The notes beneath the pieces were generated by a model that did not search any database, had not been told where the DNA came from, and was given only the letters and a program-made list of their open reading frames with translations. Source: an uncultured Verrucomicrobiales bacterium (GTDB lineage: Bacteria; Verrucomicrobiota; Verrucomicrobiia; Verrucomicrobiales; Akkermansiaceae). From it: a stretch of 6,439 nucleotides of DNA. Position numbers and translations under genes: made by a program. Below are positions 1 through 5,991 of the stretch, in pieces. Within the stretch, counting starts at the first letter, position 1; every line of letters begins with the position of its first letter. Location of the stretch: assembly GCA_937885815.1 (NCBI GenBank), contig CALABM010000115.1, positions 1 through 6,439 of the forward strand. Reading direction: 5' to 3'.

Positions 1-94
1 CGGCTACCTCATCGGGAAGGGAAGCCTCCAAATCGGGAGAATTATCTTTATTTTCATTATTCTTTTTGCCGAAAAGCTTATTCAAAAATGCCAT
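1..94 (-). CDS. Hypothetical protein, N-terminal fragment (runs off the left edge)
   Basis: An open frame on the minus strand starts at ATG 94-92 and is still open at base 1, giving 31 visible residues that begin MAFLNKLFGKKNNENK and continue into an acidic, Pro/Asp/Glu-containing stretch. I do not recognise the protein. The opening residues form a short amphipathic basic segment, followed by a hydrophilic Lys/Asn-rich linker. The same frame also has ATG codons at 106, 133 and 160. I chose 94 because GGTGA lies 5 bases upstream and the MAFLNKLFG opening looks like a natural N-terminus; this is a judgement call. The gene lies 68 bases after the ssb stop with no terminator between them, so it is probably co-transcribed with ssb. 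Its base composition at the start is more AT-rich than ssb. Confidence 0.5.
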   Translation of the reverse strand, partial: MAFLNKLFGKKNNENKDNSPDLEASLPDEVA

Positions 95-162
95 TCCATT
101 CACCATCTTTCTTCTTCTCGATGTCCTTGACATCAAGGGTAAGTATCTTCGATATACCATGC

Positions 163-678
163 TCAGGCATTGTTACGCCATACAGTCTGGTAGCCGCCGC
201 CATTGTTGTAGCCGCCACCATTGTTGTAACCACCGCCGCCATTACCGCCGTAGTTATTGTTCGGGCGCTGCTGGTAGCCGCCATTCTGCTGCTGGTAGCC
301 ACCGTTGCCGCCGTAGTTGCCGCCGCCCTGCGAGGCGCCGTCACGACCGCCAAGCAGCTGAAGATTCTCGGCGATGATGCGGATGCGGCTGCGGCGCTGC
401 CCGGTCTGCTTGTCCTCCCAAGTATCCATCTGCAGGCGCCCCTCAATGAAGACCGGGCGGCCCTTGCTCAGGTACTGTGCGGCCACTTCACCGGTGCGGC
501 CCCAGCATGTTACATCCAGGAAAGTGGTTTCTTCGCGGCGCTCGCCTTCGTTCGGGCCGCTGGATACGCGGTTCACAGCCAGGCGCAGTTCAGTGAGGGA
601 GTTGCCGCGGGGAGTCTGGCGTACCTCCGGATCTGCCGTGAGGTTGCCGATAAGCATGACTTTGTTCAGATTAGCCAT
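163..678 (-). CDS. ssb: Single-stranded DNA-binding protein SSB
   Basis: The product binds single-stranded DNA during replication, repair and recombination, in the family normally as a homotetramer in the cytoplasm. Of 171 residues, about 1-110 form the OB-fold: it opens MANLNKVMLIGNLTADPEVR and contains the typical RLAVNR strand (32-37), TTFLDVTCWGRTGEVAAQYL (51-70), and KGRPVFIEGRLQMDTWED (72-89). Residues 114-163 are a low-complexity Gly/Asn/Gln/Tyr tail made of GGY, QQ and NN units, encoded by near-exact 18-base repeats. The protein ends YQTVWRNNA, without the conserved acidic tip (DDDIPF type) that recruits partner proteins. Neither other reading frame past this point encodes such a tip, so a simple frameshift does not explain the loss. 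No Shine-Dalgarno sequence precedes the ATG. rpsF is not adjacent upstream; the gene has its own promoter at 766-795. Confidence 0.95.
   Translation of the reverse strand: MANLNKVMLIGNLTADPEVRQTPRGNSLTELRLAVNRVSSGPNEGERREETTFLDVTCWGRTGEVAAQYLSKGRPVFIEGRLQMDTWEDKQTGQRRSRIRIIAENLQLLGGRDGASQGGGNYGGNGGYQQQNGGYQQRPNNNYGGNGGGGYNNGGGYNNGGGYQTVWRNNA
191..226. repeat. Tandem 18-base repeat inside the ssb tail (two copies)
   Basis: Two adjacent 18-base units, TAGCCGCCGCCATTGTTG (191-208) and TAGCCGCCACCATTGTTG (209-226), differ at one base. Read on the minus strand they encode repeated Asn-Asn-Gly-Gly-Gly-Tyr in the flexible SSB tail. A decayed third unit follows from 227. The near identity suggests recent duplication or slippage. 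Confidence 0.8.
268..306. repeat. Second 18-base repeat pair in the ssb tail
   Basis: CTGCTGGTAGCCGCCATT (268-285) and CTGCTGGTAGCCACCGTT (289-306) are separated by one CTG codon unit and differ at two positions. They encode two copies of Asn-Gly-Gly-Tyr-Gln-Gln on the minus strand. With the pair at 191-226 this makes the whole linker repetitive. Confidence 0.7.
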
Positions 679-765
679 ATGCGTATGTGTCTTGGGGTAT
701 AACGTTCAGTGCTGGAAATCCCACTCGCTCTCGCGGGAAAGTGGCGGGAAATGTGTTTCATATGT

Positions 766-795
766 ATTCTACCTGTGTATGCCCCCTCTTGACAA
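766..795 (-). promoter_or_regulatory. Sigma-70-type promoter of ssb
   Basis: On the minus strand TTGTCA (795-790) and TAGAAT (771-766) are 18 bases apart. Transcription would begin near 759, giving an ssb leader of about 80 bases. The leader holds an imperfect hairpin (721-744, CCACT paired with AGTGG) and no Shine-Dalgarno site before the ssb ATG. Confidence 0.65.
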
Positions 796-822
796 GCAAA
801 AAAGCTGACTGTGCGTCAGTAT

Positions 823-885
823 TTCACGTACGATGACGGCGGTTTACGCAGGTGCGCGCGAATATTTTTTCTCCGCTGACGTGAA
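823..885. repeat. Separated inverted repeat between the ssb and rpoZ promoters
   Basis: TTCACGT (823-829) and its exact reverse complement ACGTGAA (879-885) are 49 bases apart in the divergent intergenic region. The right arm ends 7 bases before the rpoZ -35 box. The arms could be half-sites for a regulator acting on one or both promoters, or chance; seven bases is short. Confidence 0.3.
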
Positions 886-892
886 TATAGGC

Positions 893-921
893 TTGCATTT
901 GAGGGCGCTGCGTTGTATAAT
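893..921 (+). promoter_or_regulatory. Sigma-70-type promoter of rpoZ
   Basis: TTGCAT (893-898) and a perfect TATAAT (916-921) are separated by 17 bases, with TG directly before the -10 box. Transcription is expected near 928. This supports ATG 963 as the rpoZ start (leader of about 35 bases) over the in-frame GTG at 939, which would lie only about 11 bases from the transcript end. Confidence 0.8.
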
Positions 922-962
922 GCGGTTCCCCACAGGCCGTGGGAAAGAACTTTTTTCCATCC

Positions 963-1277
963 ATGAAAGTTGAACTCATCGAGAAAGCTGCTCAGATTGT
1001 AGGTGATAACCAGCTGCTGGTCAATATCGTATCCCAGCGTGTACAGCAACTGAATCAGGGTGCTGACCCCTATATTCCCACCACACCTGAGATGGGCAGT
1101 GGAGACATCGCTCTCACGGAGATTGTTGAGGGTAAGATTATCTGGCGTGAGGCTGATGACGAGAGTTCTCTCATTTCCGGCGCAGATTTGGAGGATGATC
1201 TCTTCATCGATATGAGCGAAATGGAGGATATGCCTGCCTCTGATGATCGCACCCTCACCGCTACCATCGATCTGTAA
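963..1277 (+). CDS. rpoZ: DNA-directed RNA polymerase subunit omega
   Basis: Omega is the small subunit that binds the beta-prime C-terminus and helps assemble RNA polymerase; in several bacteria it also forms part of a ppGpp site. The 104-residue product shows the omega core over residues 1-61: LIEKAAQIVGDNQLLVNIVSQ at the start (5-25), then RVQQLNQGADPYIP (26-39), then DIALTEIVEGKI (48-59). These match the family pattern of an alpha-helical N-terminus, R-x-R/Q-Q-L-N-x-G and ALxEIxEGK. Residues 64-96 form an unusually acidic tail rich in Asp, Glu and Met. I took ATG 963 rather than the upstream in-frame GTG 939 because of the promoter position and family alignment. No good Shine-Dalgarno site is present; the nearest purine stretch, GGGAAAG, is about 15 bases away. 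It is a single-gene unit closed by the terminator at 1301-1339. Confidence 0.85.
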   Translation: MKVELIEKAAQIVGDNQLLVNIVSQRVQQLNQGADPYIPTTPEMGSGDIALTEIVEGKIIWREADDESSLISGADLEDDLFIDMSEMEDMPASDDRTLTATIDL

Positions 1278-1300
1278 ACCTAGCCCTTTATTCAACACAG

Positions 1301-1339
1301 GTCCGGTTGCCGGTGCTGAACCCGGTTACCGGACTTTTT
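1301..1339 (+). terminator. Rho-independent terminator of rpoZ
   Basis: A 13-position stem pairs 1301-1313 (GTCCGGTTGCCGG) with 1322-1334 (CCGGTTACCGGAC), with one T-T mismatch and one G-T pair, an 8-base loop, and a following TTTTTATTT run. It begins 23 bases after the rpoZ stop. Confidence 0.9.
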
Positions 1340-1347
1340 ATTTACTT

Positions 1348-1378
1348 TTCAGCTCTTAATTCCTAACCCCTTTATAAT
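1348..1378 (+). promoter_or_regulatory. Probable smpB promoter, -10 box 7 bases from the start codon
   Basis: A perfect TATAAT lies at 1373-1378, directly before the smpB ATG at 1386. The best -35 candidate, TTCAGC (1348-1353), is weak and 19 bases away. A normal distance from the -10 box would put the first transcribed base at about 1384-1386, at the start codon itself, implying a leaderless mRNA. The rpoZ terminator upstream makes an independent smpB promoter likely. Confidence 0.55.
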
Positions 1379-1385
1379 AGCCGCC

Positions 1386-1874
1386 ATGGCCAAGAAACCT
1401 GCTCCTCAGTCATCACAGATTGCCGGTAATAAGAAAGCAGGCCGAGATTATGAAATTCTCGGCAAGCATGAGTGTGGCATCGAGCTGCGCGGTACGGAGG
1501 TGAAATCCATCCGCGAGGGCCGAGTGAATATATCTGATGCTTTCGCTCGCGTGGAGAAGGGGCAGCTCTTCTTGTATGGCTGCGACGTGCAGCCGTGGGA
1601 GACGGCCGGTAAGTGGTTCCAGCATGAGGCTAAGAGGCCCCGCCGTCTCCTCATGCACAAGCGTGAGATTCTGAAGCTTGAAATTCAGCAGGCTCAGAAG
1701 GGCTTTGCTCTCCCGCTGCTGCGCCTGTACTGGAAGAATGGTAAGGTGAAGGCGGAAATCGGTATTGGCCGTGGTAAGACGCACCGTGACCAGCGCTATG
1801 ATCTTAAGGCGCGTGTGGAAATGATGGAGGCTCGCCGTGAGGTTACCCGCTTCAATAAGGGAGGCGGCTGGTGA
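1386..1874 (+). CDS. smpB: SsrA-binding protein SmpB
   Basis: SmpB binds tmRNA (ssrA) and brings it to stalled ribosomes for trans-translation, which tags and releases incomplete proteins. The 162-residue product has family landmarks in order: the basic N-terminus with IAGNKKAGRDYEI (12-24), LRGTEVKSIREGRVNISDAF (34-53), the RPRRLLMHKREI block (84-95), LRLYWKNGKVKAEIGIGRGK (112-131) and a basic C-terminal tail with HRDQRYDLKAR (133-143). Length is normal. The tail, which in the family enters the empty decoding centre, ends FNKGGGW here. The ATG fits the family N-terminus and directly follows a TATAAT box, with no Shine-Dalgarno sequence. ssrA itself is not in the window. The peptidase gene starts 34 bases downstream. 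Confidence 0.96.
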   Translation: MAKKPAPQSSQIAGNKKAGRDYEILGKHECGIELRGTEVKSIREGRVNISDAFARVEKGQLFLYGCDVQPWETAGKWFQHEAKRPRRLLMHKREILKLEIQQAQKGFALPLLRLYWKNGKVKAEIGIGRGKTHRDQRYDLKARVEMMEARREVTRFNKGGGW

Positions 1875-1880
1875 TGCCCG

Positions 1881-1895
1881 GCGCTCCCGGAGCGC
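1881..1895 (+). terminator. Short hairpin between smpB and the peptidase gene, possible weak terminator
   Basis: GCGCTC (1881-1886) pairs with GAGCGC (1890-1895) around a CCG loop, followed by TCTTTATATATTT. The T run is interrupted, so termination would be weak at best. The AT-rich stretch also contains TATATA (1900-1905) but no matching -35 box, so the peptidase gene may depend on read-through from smpB. Confidence 0.35.
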
Positions 1896-1908
1896 TCTTT
1901 ATATATTT

Positions 1909-4122
1909 ATGACAACGAAAACGATACTCATTACAGCAGTGTGCGCCCTGTGTGGCTTCGGCACGCTGCAGGCAGAGGAAACGGCAAGTGCTGTAGCGGC
2001 AGCTCAGGTGGCTCAGCAGGAAGTAGCTCACCCCTTCTTTCAGGATGAGCCTTATCCCGCATGGTCGCGCATGACTGCTGAGCGCGGTTTGGCAGATGTG
2101 CGTGCTGCGCTTGCCATTGCCCGCGAACGTATAGCTGCCGTGTGCGCTGTGCGCCCCGAGGAGGCTACCTTTGAGAATACCTTTCTCGCATACAGTGAGG
2201 CCTCATATGAAATGGGGATTGCCTATGGTTACCTGAACCACCTCAGCTCTGTGATGGACAGCACGGAAATGCGTTCTGCCATGGAGGCGCTTATCCCTGA
2301 GCTGACGGCTTTTGATGCTGAAATCATCGCGAACGAACAGCTTTGGCACGTGCTGAAGTCCGCCTCTGAGCAGCCTTGGGTGAAGGAGCTTTCCCCCGCC
2401 CGCCAGCGCCTTGTGCAGCAGACGGTGGAGGGCTTCCAAGATAGCGGTGCAGATTTGTCTCCTGAGCAGAAGGCCCGCAAGGCTGAGATTGAGCAGGCCC
2501 TTGCTGAGCTTACCCTACAGTTTGAGAAGAATGTGCTGGATTCCCAGAATGCGTGGAAGCTCCTTGTGCTGGAGCGTTCCATGCTGGATGGCATGGCGGA
2601 TGATTGGATGGCCAAGGCTCAGGCCGAGGCTGTGCGCCGTGGCCTGATTGAGGAAGGCGAGCAGGGCTGGTGCATCACGCTGGATTATGAGAGCTATGGC
2701 TCCGTGCTGCGTGATTGTAATTGCGAGGTCACGCGTAAGAAGTGCTGGGAGGGGCTTTGCTCTCTCGGTGCCGTGGGCGAGTGGAATAATGAGCCCATCG
2801 TGGAAAAGGTGATGAAGCTGCGCCGCGAGCTGGCAGAGCTGCTGGGCTTCCGTAATTATGCGGATCTGATGACTCACCGCCGCATGGTGGGTGGCGGTGA
2901 TAACGCCATGGCCTTTATTGATTCCATGGCTGCTAAGGTGATGCCCGCCTTCCGCGAGGAGTGCCAGCAGCTGTTCGACTACGTCTCCCGCTGTGAGGGG
3001 CGCAACGTCATGTTCCTGGACCCCTGGAACCGCCGCTATTATCTGAACAAGATGTCACGTGAGCTGTACCAGTTCAATCCTGAGGAGCTCCGCCCGTATC
3101 ACCCTGCTGAGAGTGTTATTAGCGGCATGCTCTCCCTTTACAGTAAGCTGCTCGGGGTGAACTTTACTGAGATTCCCACCGTTTGTTTGGAACCCGGTGA
3201 GACCGGCCCTGAGGGTATGGTGGAGGTGTGGCACCCCAGCGTGAAGCTCATTAAGGTGACGGATGCCACCACAGGAAACCACTTGGGCTCTTTCTATATG
3301 GACCTCTATCCCCGCCCCAGCAAGCAGGGTGGTGCTTGGGTCATGCCCATGCGTTTCGGGGTTTCTGAGGCGCCCGGTACTCCTCACACGCCGCACTTGG
3401 CAGCGCTTGTGGGTAATTTGACGTCTCCTGTGGGGGATGCTCCCGCTCTCTTCAGCCATTATGATGTGGAGACGCTCTTCCATGAGTTTGGGCACATGAT
3501 GCACGTGATGCTGAGCGATACGGAGCTGCGTGAGCACTGCGGCACCCGCGTGGCTTGGGACTTCGTGGAACTGCCCAGCCAGATGTTCGAGAACTGGACC
3601 TGGGTGCCCGAGGGCATTGCTGCATACTCCGGGCATTATCAGACCGGTGAGCCCATGCCCGCTGAACTGGTGGAGAAGCTCGTGCGCAGCCGTTATTTCA
3701 TGCCTGCCATGGACAATATGGGCCAGCTCTGCATCGGTAAGTTGGATTTGGAGATGCACATGAACTACGAGAGCCGCTTCGCCGGCCGCCCGTTGGATGC
3801 AGCTTCCGCTCAGCTGTTGGACCCGTGGAGTGTACCTGTTTCCATCACGGCGCCTTCCATGATGCGCCACCTGACGCACTGCATCAGCGGTGGTTATGCC
3901 GGCGGCTATTACTCCTACAAGTGGGCAGAAGTGCTCTCGGCGGATGCCTTTACTCGTTTCCTTCGTGAGGGCGTGATGAACACCGACACCGGCGCCTCCT
4001 TCCGTGAGTCCGTGCTCCGCCAAGGCGACAGCAAGCCCGCTTCCGAGGTTTACCGCGACTTCATGGGCCGTGACCCGAACCCGGATGCTCTCCTGCAGGC
4101 TCAGGGCCTTATGCCCGAGTAA
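1909..4122 (+). CDS. M3-family zinc metallopeptidase (oligopeptidase A-like), exported
   Basis: A thimet-oligopeptidase-family (M3) enzyme that hydrolyses short peptides; the overall sequence most resembles oligopeptidase A (PrlC/OpdA) or Dcp. Of 737 residues, 1-22 look like a Sec signal peptide: Lys4, a hydrophobic core (6-20), then LQA before EE as a likely cleavage site. No lipobox is present, so I infer a soluble periplasmic enzyme, unlike cytoplasmic E. coli OpdA. The zinc site is HEFGH at 525-529 (ligands His525 and His529, catalytic Glu526) with third ligand Glu554 in FVELPSQMFENW, 25 residues on as in the family. The substrate-binding segment HCISGGYAGGYYSYKW is at 657-672. The frame is open back to 1837, but the upstream ATG lies inside smpB and would destroy the signal peptide. 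No Shine-Dalgarno site precedes ATG 1909. Dipeptidyl carboxypeptidase activity cannot be excluded. Confidence 0.92.
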   Translation: MTTKTILITAVCALCGFGTLQAEETASAVAAAQVAQQEVAHPFFQDEPYPAWSRMTAERGLADVRAALAIARERIAAVCAVRPEEATFENTFLAYSEASYEMGIAYGYLNHLSSVMDSTEMRSAMEALIPELTAFDAEIIANEQLWHVLKSASEQPWVKELSPARQRLVQQTVEGFQDSGADLSPEQKARKAEIEQALAELTLQFEKNVLDSQNAWKLLVLERSMLDGMADDWMAKAQAEAVRRGLIEEGEQGWCITLDYESYGSVLRDCNCEVTRKKCWEGLCSLGAVGEWNNEPIVEKVMKLRRELAELLGFRNYADLMTHRRMVGGGDNAMAFIDSMAAKVMPAFREECQQLFDYVSRCEGRNVMFLDPWNRRYYLNKMSRELYQFNPEELRPYHPAESVISGMLSLYSKLLGVNFTEIPTVCLEPGETGPEGMVEVWHPSVKLIKVTDATTGNHLGSFYMDLYPRPSKQGGAWVMPMRFGVSEAPGTPHTPHLAALVGNLTSPVGDAPALFSHYDVETLFHEFGHMMHVMLSDTELREHCGTRVAWDFVELPSQMFENWTWVPEGIAAYSGHYQTGEPMPAELVEKLVRSRYFMPAMDNMGQLCIGKLDLEMHMNYESRFAGRPLDAASAQLLDPWSVPVSITAPSMMRHLTHCISGGYAGGYYSYKWAEVLSADAFTRFLREGVMNTDTGASFRESVLRQGDSKPASEVYRDFMGRDPNPDALLQAQGLMPE

Positions 4123-4146
4123 AGATTGTACAGATATTCATTAACC

Positions 4147-4186
4147 AACCGGCGGCCGCTACTGTGTGGCCGCCGGTTCTTTTTTT
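4147..4186 (+). terminator. Strong rho-independent terminator of the peptidase gene
   Basis: A perfect 11-base stem, AACCGGCGGCC (4147-4157) with GGCCGCCGGTT (4168-4178), has a 10-base loop and is followed by C and seven T. It lies 24 bases after the peptidase stop. Confidence 0.95.
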
Positions 4187-4202
4187 GAGCTATGTAGCGC
4201 AC

Positions 4203-4236
4203 AAAAAAAGAGCGGCTGCCGATGTGGCGCCGCTCT
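4203..4236 (-). terminator. Strong rho-independent terminator of guaA
   Basis: On the minus strand AGAGCGGC pairs with GCCGCTCT (4229-4236 with 4209-4216), extended by three inner pairs past a single bulge, then a run of seven T (4209-4203). It starts 24 bases past the guaA stop. With 4147-4186 it forms a back-to-back pair insulating two convergent genes. Confidence 0.92.
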
Positions 4237-4260
4237 GAAAAGGGTTGCTGAGCCGGGATA

Positions 4261-5784
4261 TTATTCCCACTCGATGGATGCCGGGGGCTTGGTGCTGATG
4301 TCGAAGAGGACGCGGTTGATGCCCTTAACTTCGTTCAGGATGCGGTTGGAAGCCTCACGCAGCAGGTCGTAGGGAAGCTGTACCCAGTCGGCCGTCATGG
4401 CGTCCTCGGATACGATGGCGCGCAGGTTCGTGGCGAACTCGTAGGAACGCTCGTCGCCCTTCACGCCCACGGTCTTCACGGGGATGAGACCGGCGTATGC
4501 CTGCCAGCACTTGTCGTACCAATCCCACTTGCGCAGGGTGCCGATGAAGATGGCGTCACACTCGCGGATGATGTCCAGACGCTCCTTAGTCACTTCACCG
4601 GGGCAGCGCACGGCAAGGCCGGGGCCGGGGAAGGGGTGGCGCCAGAGGATGTCGTGGGAAATGCCCATGGAGGCACCAAGCTCACGCACTTCGTCCTTGA
4701 AGAGGAAGGCGAGCGGCTCGATAACCTTGCCCTCTTCCTGCATCTTGAGCACACGCTCCACGCGGTTGTGGTGGGTCTTAATGACGGAGGCCTTGCTCTT
4801 GGCGTTGGAGGCGCTCTCAATCACGTCCGGGTACAGGGTGCCCTGTGCGAGCATCTCGGCATCACCCACGGCGTCCCAGAACACATCAATGAAGAGGTTA
4901 CCGATGATACGGCGCTTCTTCTCCGGAGCGGTCTCACCGGCCAGAGCGGTCAGGAAGCGCTCGGAAGCGTCCACAGTCTCGATATTGACACCCATGCGAG
5001 CGAAGTTGGCCTGAACTTCCTTGGCCTCGTCCTTACGCAGCAGGCCGTTGTCCACGAAGATGCAGCGTACATTCACACCGGCCTCGTGCAGGAGCACGGC
5101 CAGCACGGTGCTGTCCACACCGCCGGATACACCGCAAACCACCTGCTTGTCGCCCACCTTAGCGCGGATGTCCTCGATGAGCTCGCGCTTGAAGTCACCG
5201 ATGTCGAAGGGAGCAAGCTCCTTGGCGTAGGAGAGGAAGTTCTTCAGAATGGTGCGGCCCTCGTGGGAGTGCGTCACCTCCGGGTGGAACTGGATGCCGA
5301 ACATGGTATCACCCCACTGGAGGGAAACGGGTACGCCGTCACTGTTACGGGCGATTACCTTGCAGTTGTCTGCGAGGTGGTCCACGGTATCAGAGTGGCT
5401 CATCCACACCTGAGAGGAGGGGGACATATCTGCATACAGGCCTTCCAGCTTCTCGGGAATGAGAGCAGCGGGGCCGTATTCGCGCTTGTTGCTGCTGCGC
5501 ACGGTGCCGCCGTTCTTAATGTTCAGCAGCTGCATGCCGTAGCATACGCCCAGAACGGGTACGTTGAAGGAGGTAAGCCACTCGAAGTCAATATCCGGGG
5601 CATCCGGTTCGGAGGTGCTGCGGGGACCACCGGAGAGGATGATGGCTCCGGGCTCGCTGATTTCGTGCAGGTCCTCCAGCGCGTAAAGCTTGGCCAGGAA
5701 GCCCAGCTCGCGCACGCGGCGCACGATGAGCTGCGTGTACTGTGAGCCGTAGTCGATAACGGCAACAATGTGTTTCGGCGTCAT
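4261..5784 (-). CDS. guaA: GMP synthase (glutamine-hydrolysing)
   Basis: GuaA converts XMP to GMP using ATP and glutamine, the last step of de novo guanine nucleotide synthesis, in the cytoplasm. The 507-residue product is full length with both catalytic parts. The class I glutamine amidotransferase domain (about 1-190) shows LSGGPRS (50-56), the nucleophile Cys81 in GVCYGMQ, and His167/Glu169 in FHPEV. The ATP-pyrophosphatase domain follows with the P-loop SGGVDS (220-225). The C-terminal dimerisation domain ends with the hallmark ISTKPPASIEWE (496-507). The frame extends upstream to 5862, but those codons lie upstream of and across the -10 box at 5828-5833, so ATG 5784-5782 is the start. 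No Shine-Dalgarno site precedes it. guaB is not adjacent; the gene appears to be transcribed alone. Confidence 0.97.
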   Translation of the reverse strand: MTPKHIVAVIDYGSQYTQLIVRRVRELGFLAKLYALEDLHEISEPGAIILSGGPRSTSEPDAPDIDFEWLTSFNVPVLGVCYGMQLLNIKNGGTVRSSNKREYGPAALIPEKLEGLYADMSPSSQVWMSHSDTVDHLADNCKVIARNSDGVPVSLQWGDTMFGIQFHPEVTHSHEGRTILKNFLSYAKELAPFDIGDFKRELIEDIRAKVGDKQVVCGVSGGVDSTVLAVLLHEAGVNVRCIFVDNGLLRKDEAKEVQANFARMGVNIETVDASERFLTALAGETAPEKKRRIIGNLFIDVFWDAVGDAEMLAQGTLYPDVIESASNAKSKASVIKTHHNRVERVLKMQEEGKVIEPLAFLFKDEVRELGASMGISHDILWRHPFPGPGLAVRCPGEVTKERLDIIRECDAIFIGTLRKWDWYDKCWQAYAGLIPVKTVGVKGDERSYEFATNLRAIVSEDAMTADWVQLPYDLLREASNRILNEVKGINRVLFDISTKPPASIEWE

Positions 5785-5805
5785 AAAACTGTGTGATTTA
5801 ACGTG

Positions 5806-5824
5806 TGGAACACTTGGTGTTTCA
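5806..5824 (-). promoter_or_regulatory. Small hairpin at the 5' end of the guaA transcript
   Basis: TGAAACAC (5824-5817 on the minus strand) pairs with GTGTTCCA (5813-5806), with one mismatch or wobble and a three-base CAA loop. It coincides with the predicted transcript start near 5821. It may protect the mRNA end or be an operator at +1. It is far too small for a purine riboswitch. Confidence 0.35.
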
Positions 5825-5827
5825 GGT

Positions 5828-5856
5828 ATTGTAACATATCTACAGCGTAAAGTGAA
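5828..5856 (-). promoter_or_regulatory. Sigma-70-type promoter of guaA
   Basis: On the minus strand TTCACT (5856-5851) and TACAAT (5833-5828) are exactly 17 bases apart. Transcription would start near 5821, leaving a leader of about 37 bases before the guaA ATG at 5784. Confidence 0.65.
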
Positions 5857-5991
5857 GCCCAAATTTGAATTACGATTAAGGAATTATCCGCCGCCGCTCC
5901 TCCGGAGCTTTGGTGTGACGAGCGATTTACGAAGTTAGTGGCCTAGCTCTCTGCGCTCGCAGGAGGGGTGGCGTGCAGGGGACGATGAATT

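Noticed and set aside
78..170. 30-codon minus-strand ORF (MPEHGISKILTLDVKD...) starting across the ssb stop codon
   Set aside because: It overlaps the start of the left-edge gene, has no initiation signal and no recognisable features; too little to call a gene.
88..702. Plus-strand ORF of 204 codons with a very hydrophobic, membrane-like stretch, opposite ssb
   Set aside because: It is the antisense reading of the ssb Gly/Asn/Tyr repeats, which yields Ala/Val/Ile runs; the minus strand encodes a clear SSB fold.
676..761. Small minus-strand ORF (MKHISRHFPARAS...) filling the ssb leader and overlapping the ssb start
   Set aside because: Its ATG lies practically at the predicted transcript start, it has no initiation signal, and short open frames are expected by chance.
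797..819. CTGAC/GTCAG hairpin followed by a T run on the minus strand, like a terminator
   Set aside because: Only five base pairs, with no minus-strand gene upstream for it to terminate, and it sits next to the ssb promoter.
1380..1389. GCCGCCATGG around the smpB start, a perfect match to the eukaryotic Kozak consensus
   Set aside because: The genes are plainly bacterial; the match is a coincidence of GC-rich bases around an ATG.
3055..4023. 322-codon antisense ORF inside the M3 peptidase gene
   Set aside because: A frame shadow produced by the codon bias of the peptidase; its His/Ala/Gly-rich product has no fold signature and no promoter.
4636..4920. Search for an ssrA (tmRNA), tRNA or other RNA gene in the intergenic gaps and around smpB
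   Set aside because: No acceptor-stem/T-loop pattern or other known RNA signature was seen; the gaps hold only promoters, leaders and terminators.
4636..5745. 369-codon plus-strand ORF opposite guaA
   Set aside because: A frame shadow of a strongly conserved guaA; its product is His/Ala/Val/Leu-rich without domains.
5896..5908. GCTCC-TCC-GGAGC palindrome between guaA and mreB
   Set aside because: A five-base stem with no T run, and no gene ends nearby on either strand; too weak to name.
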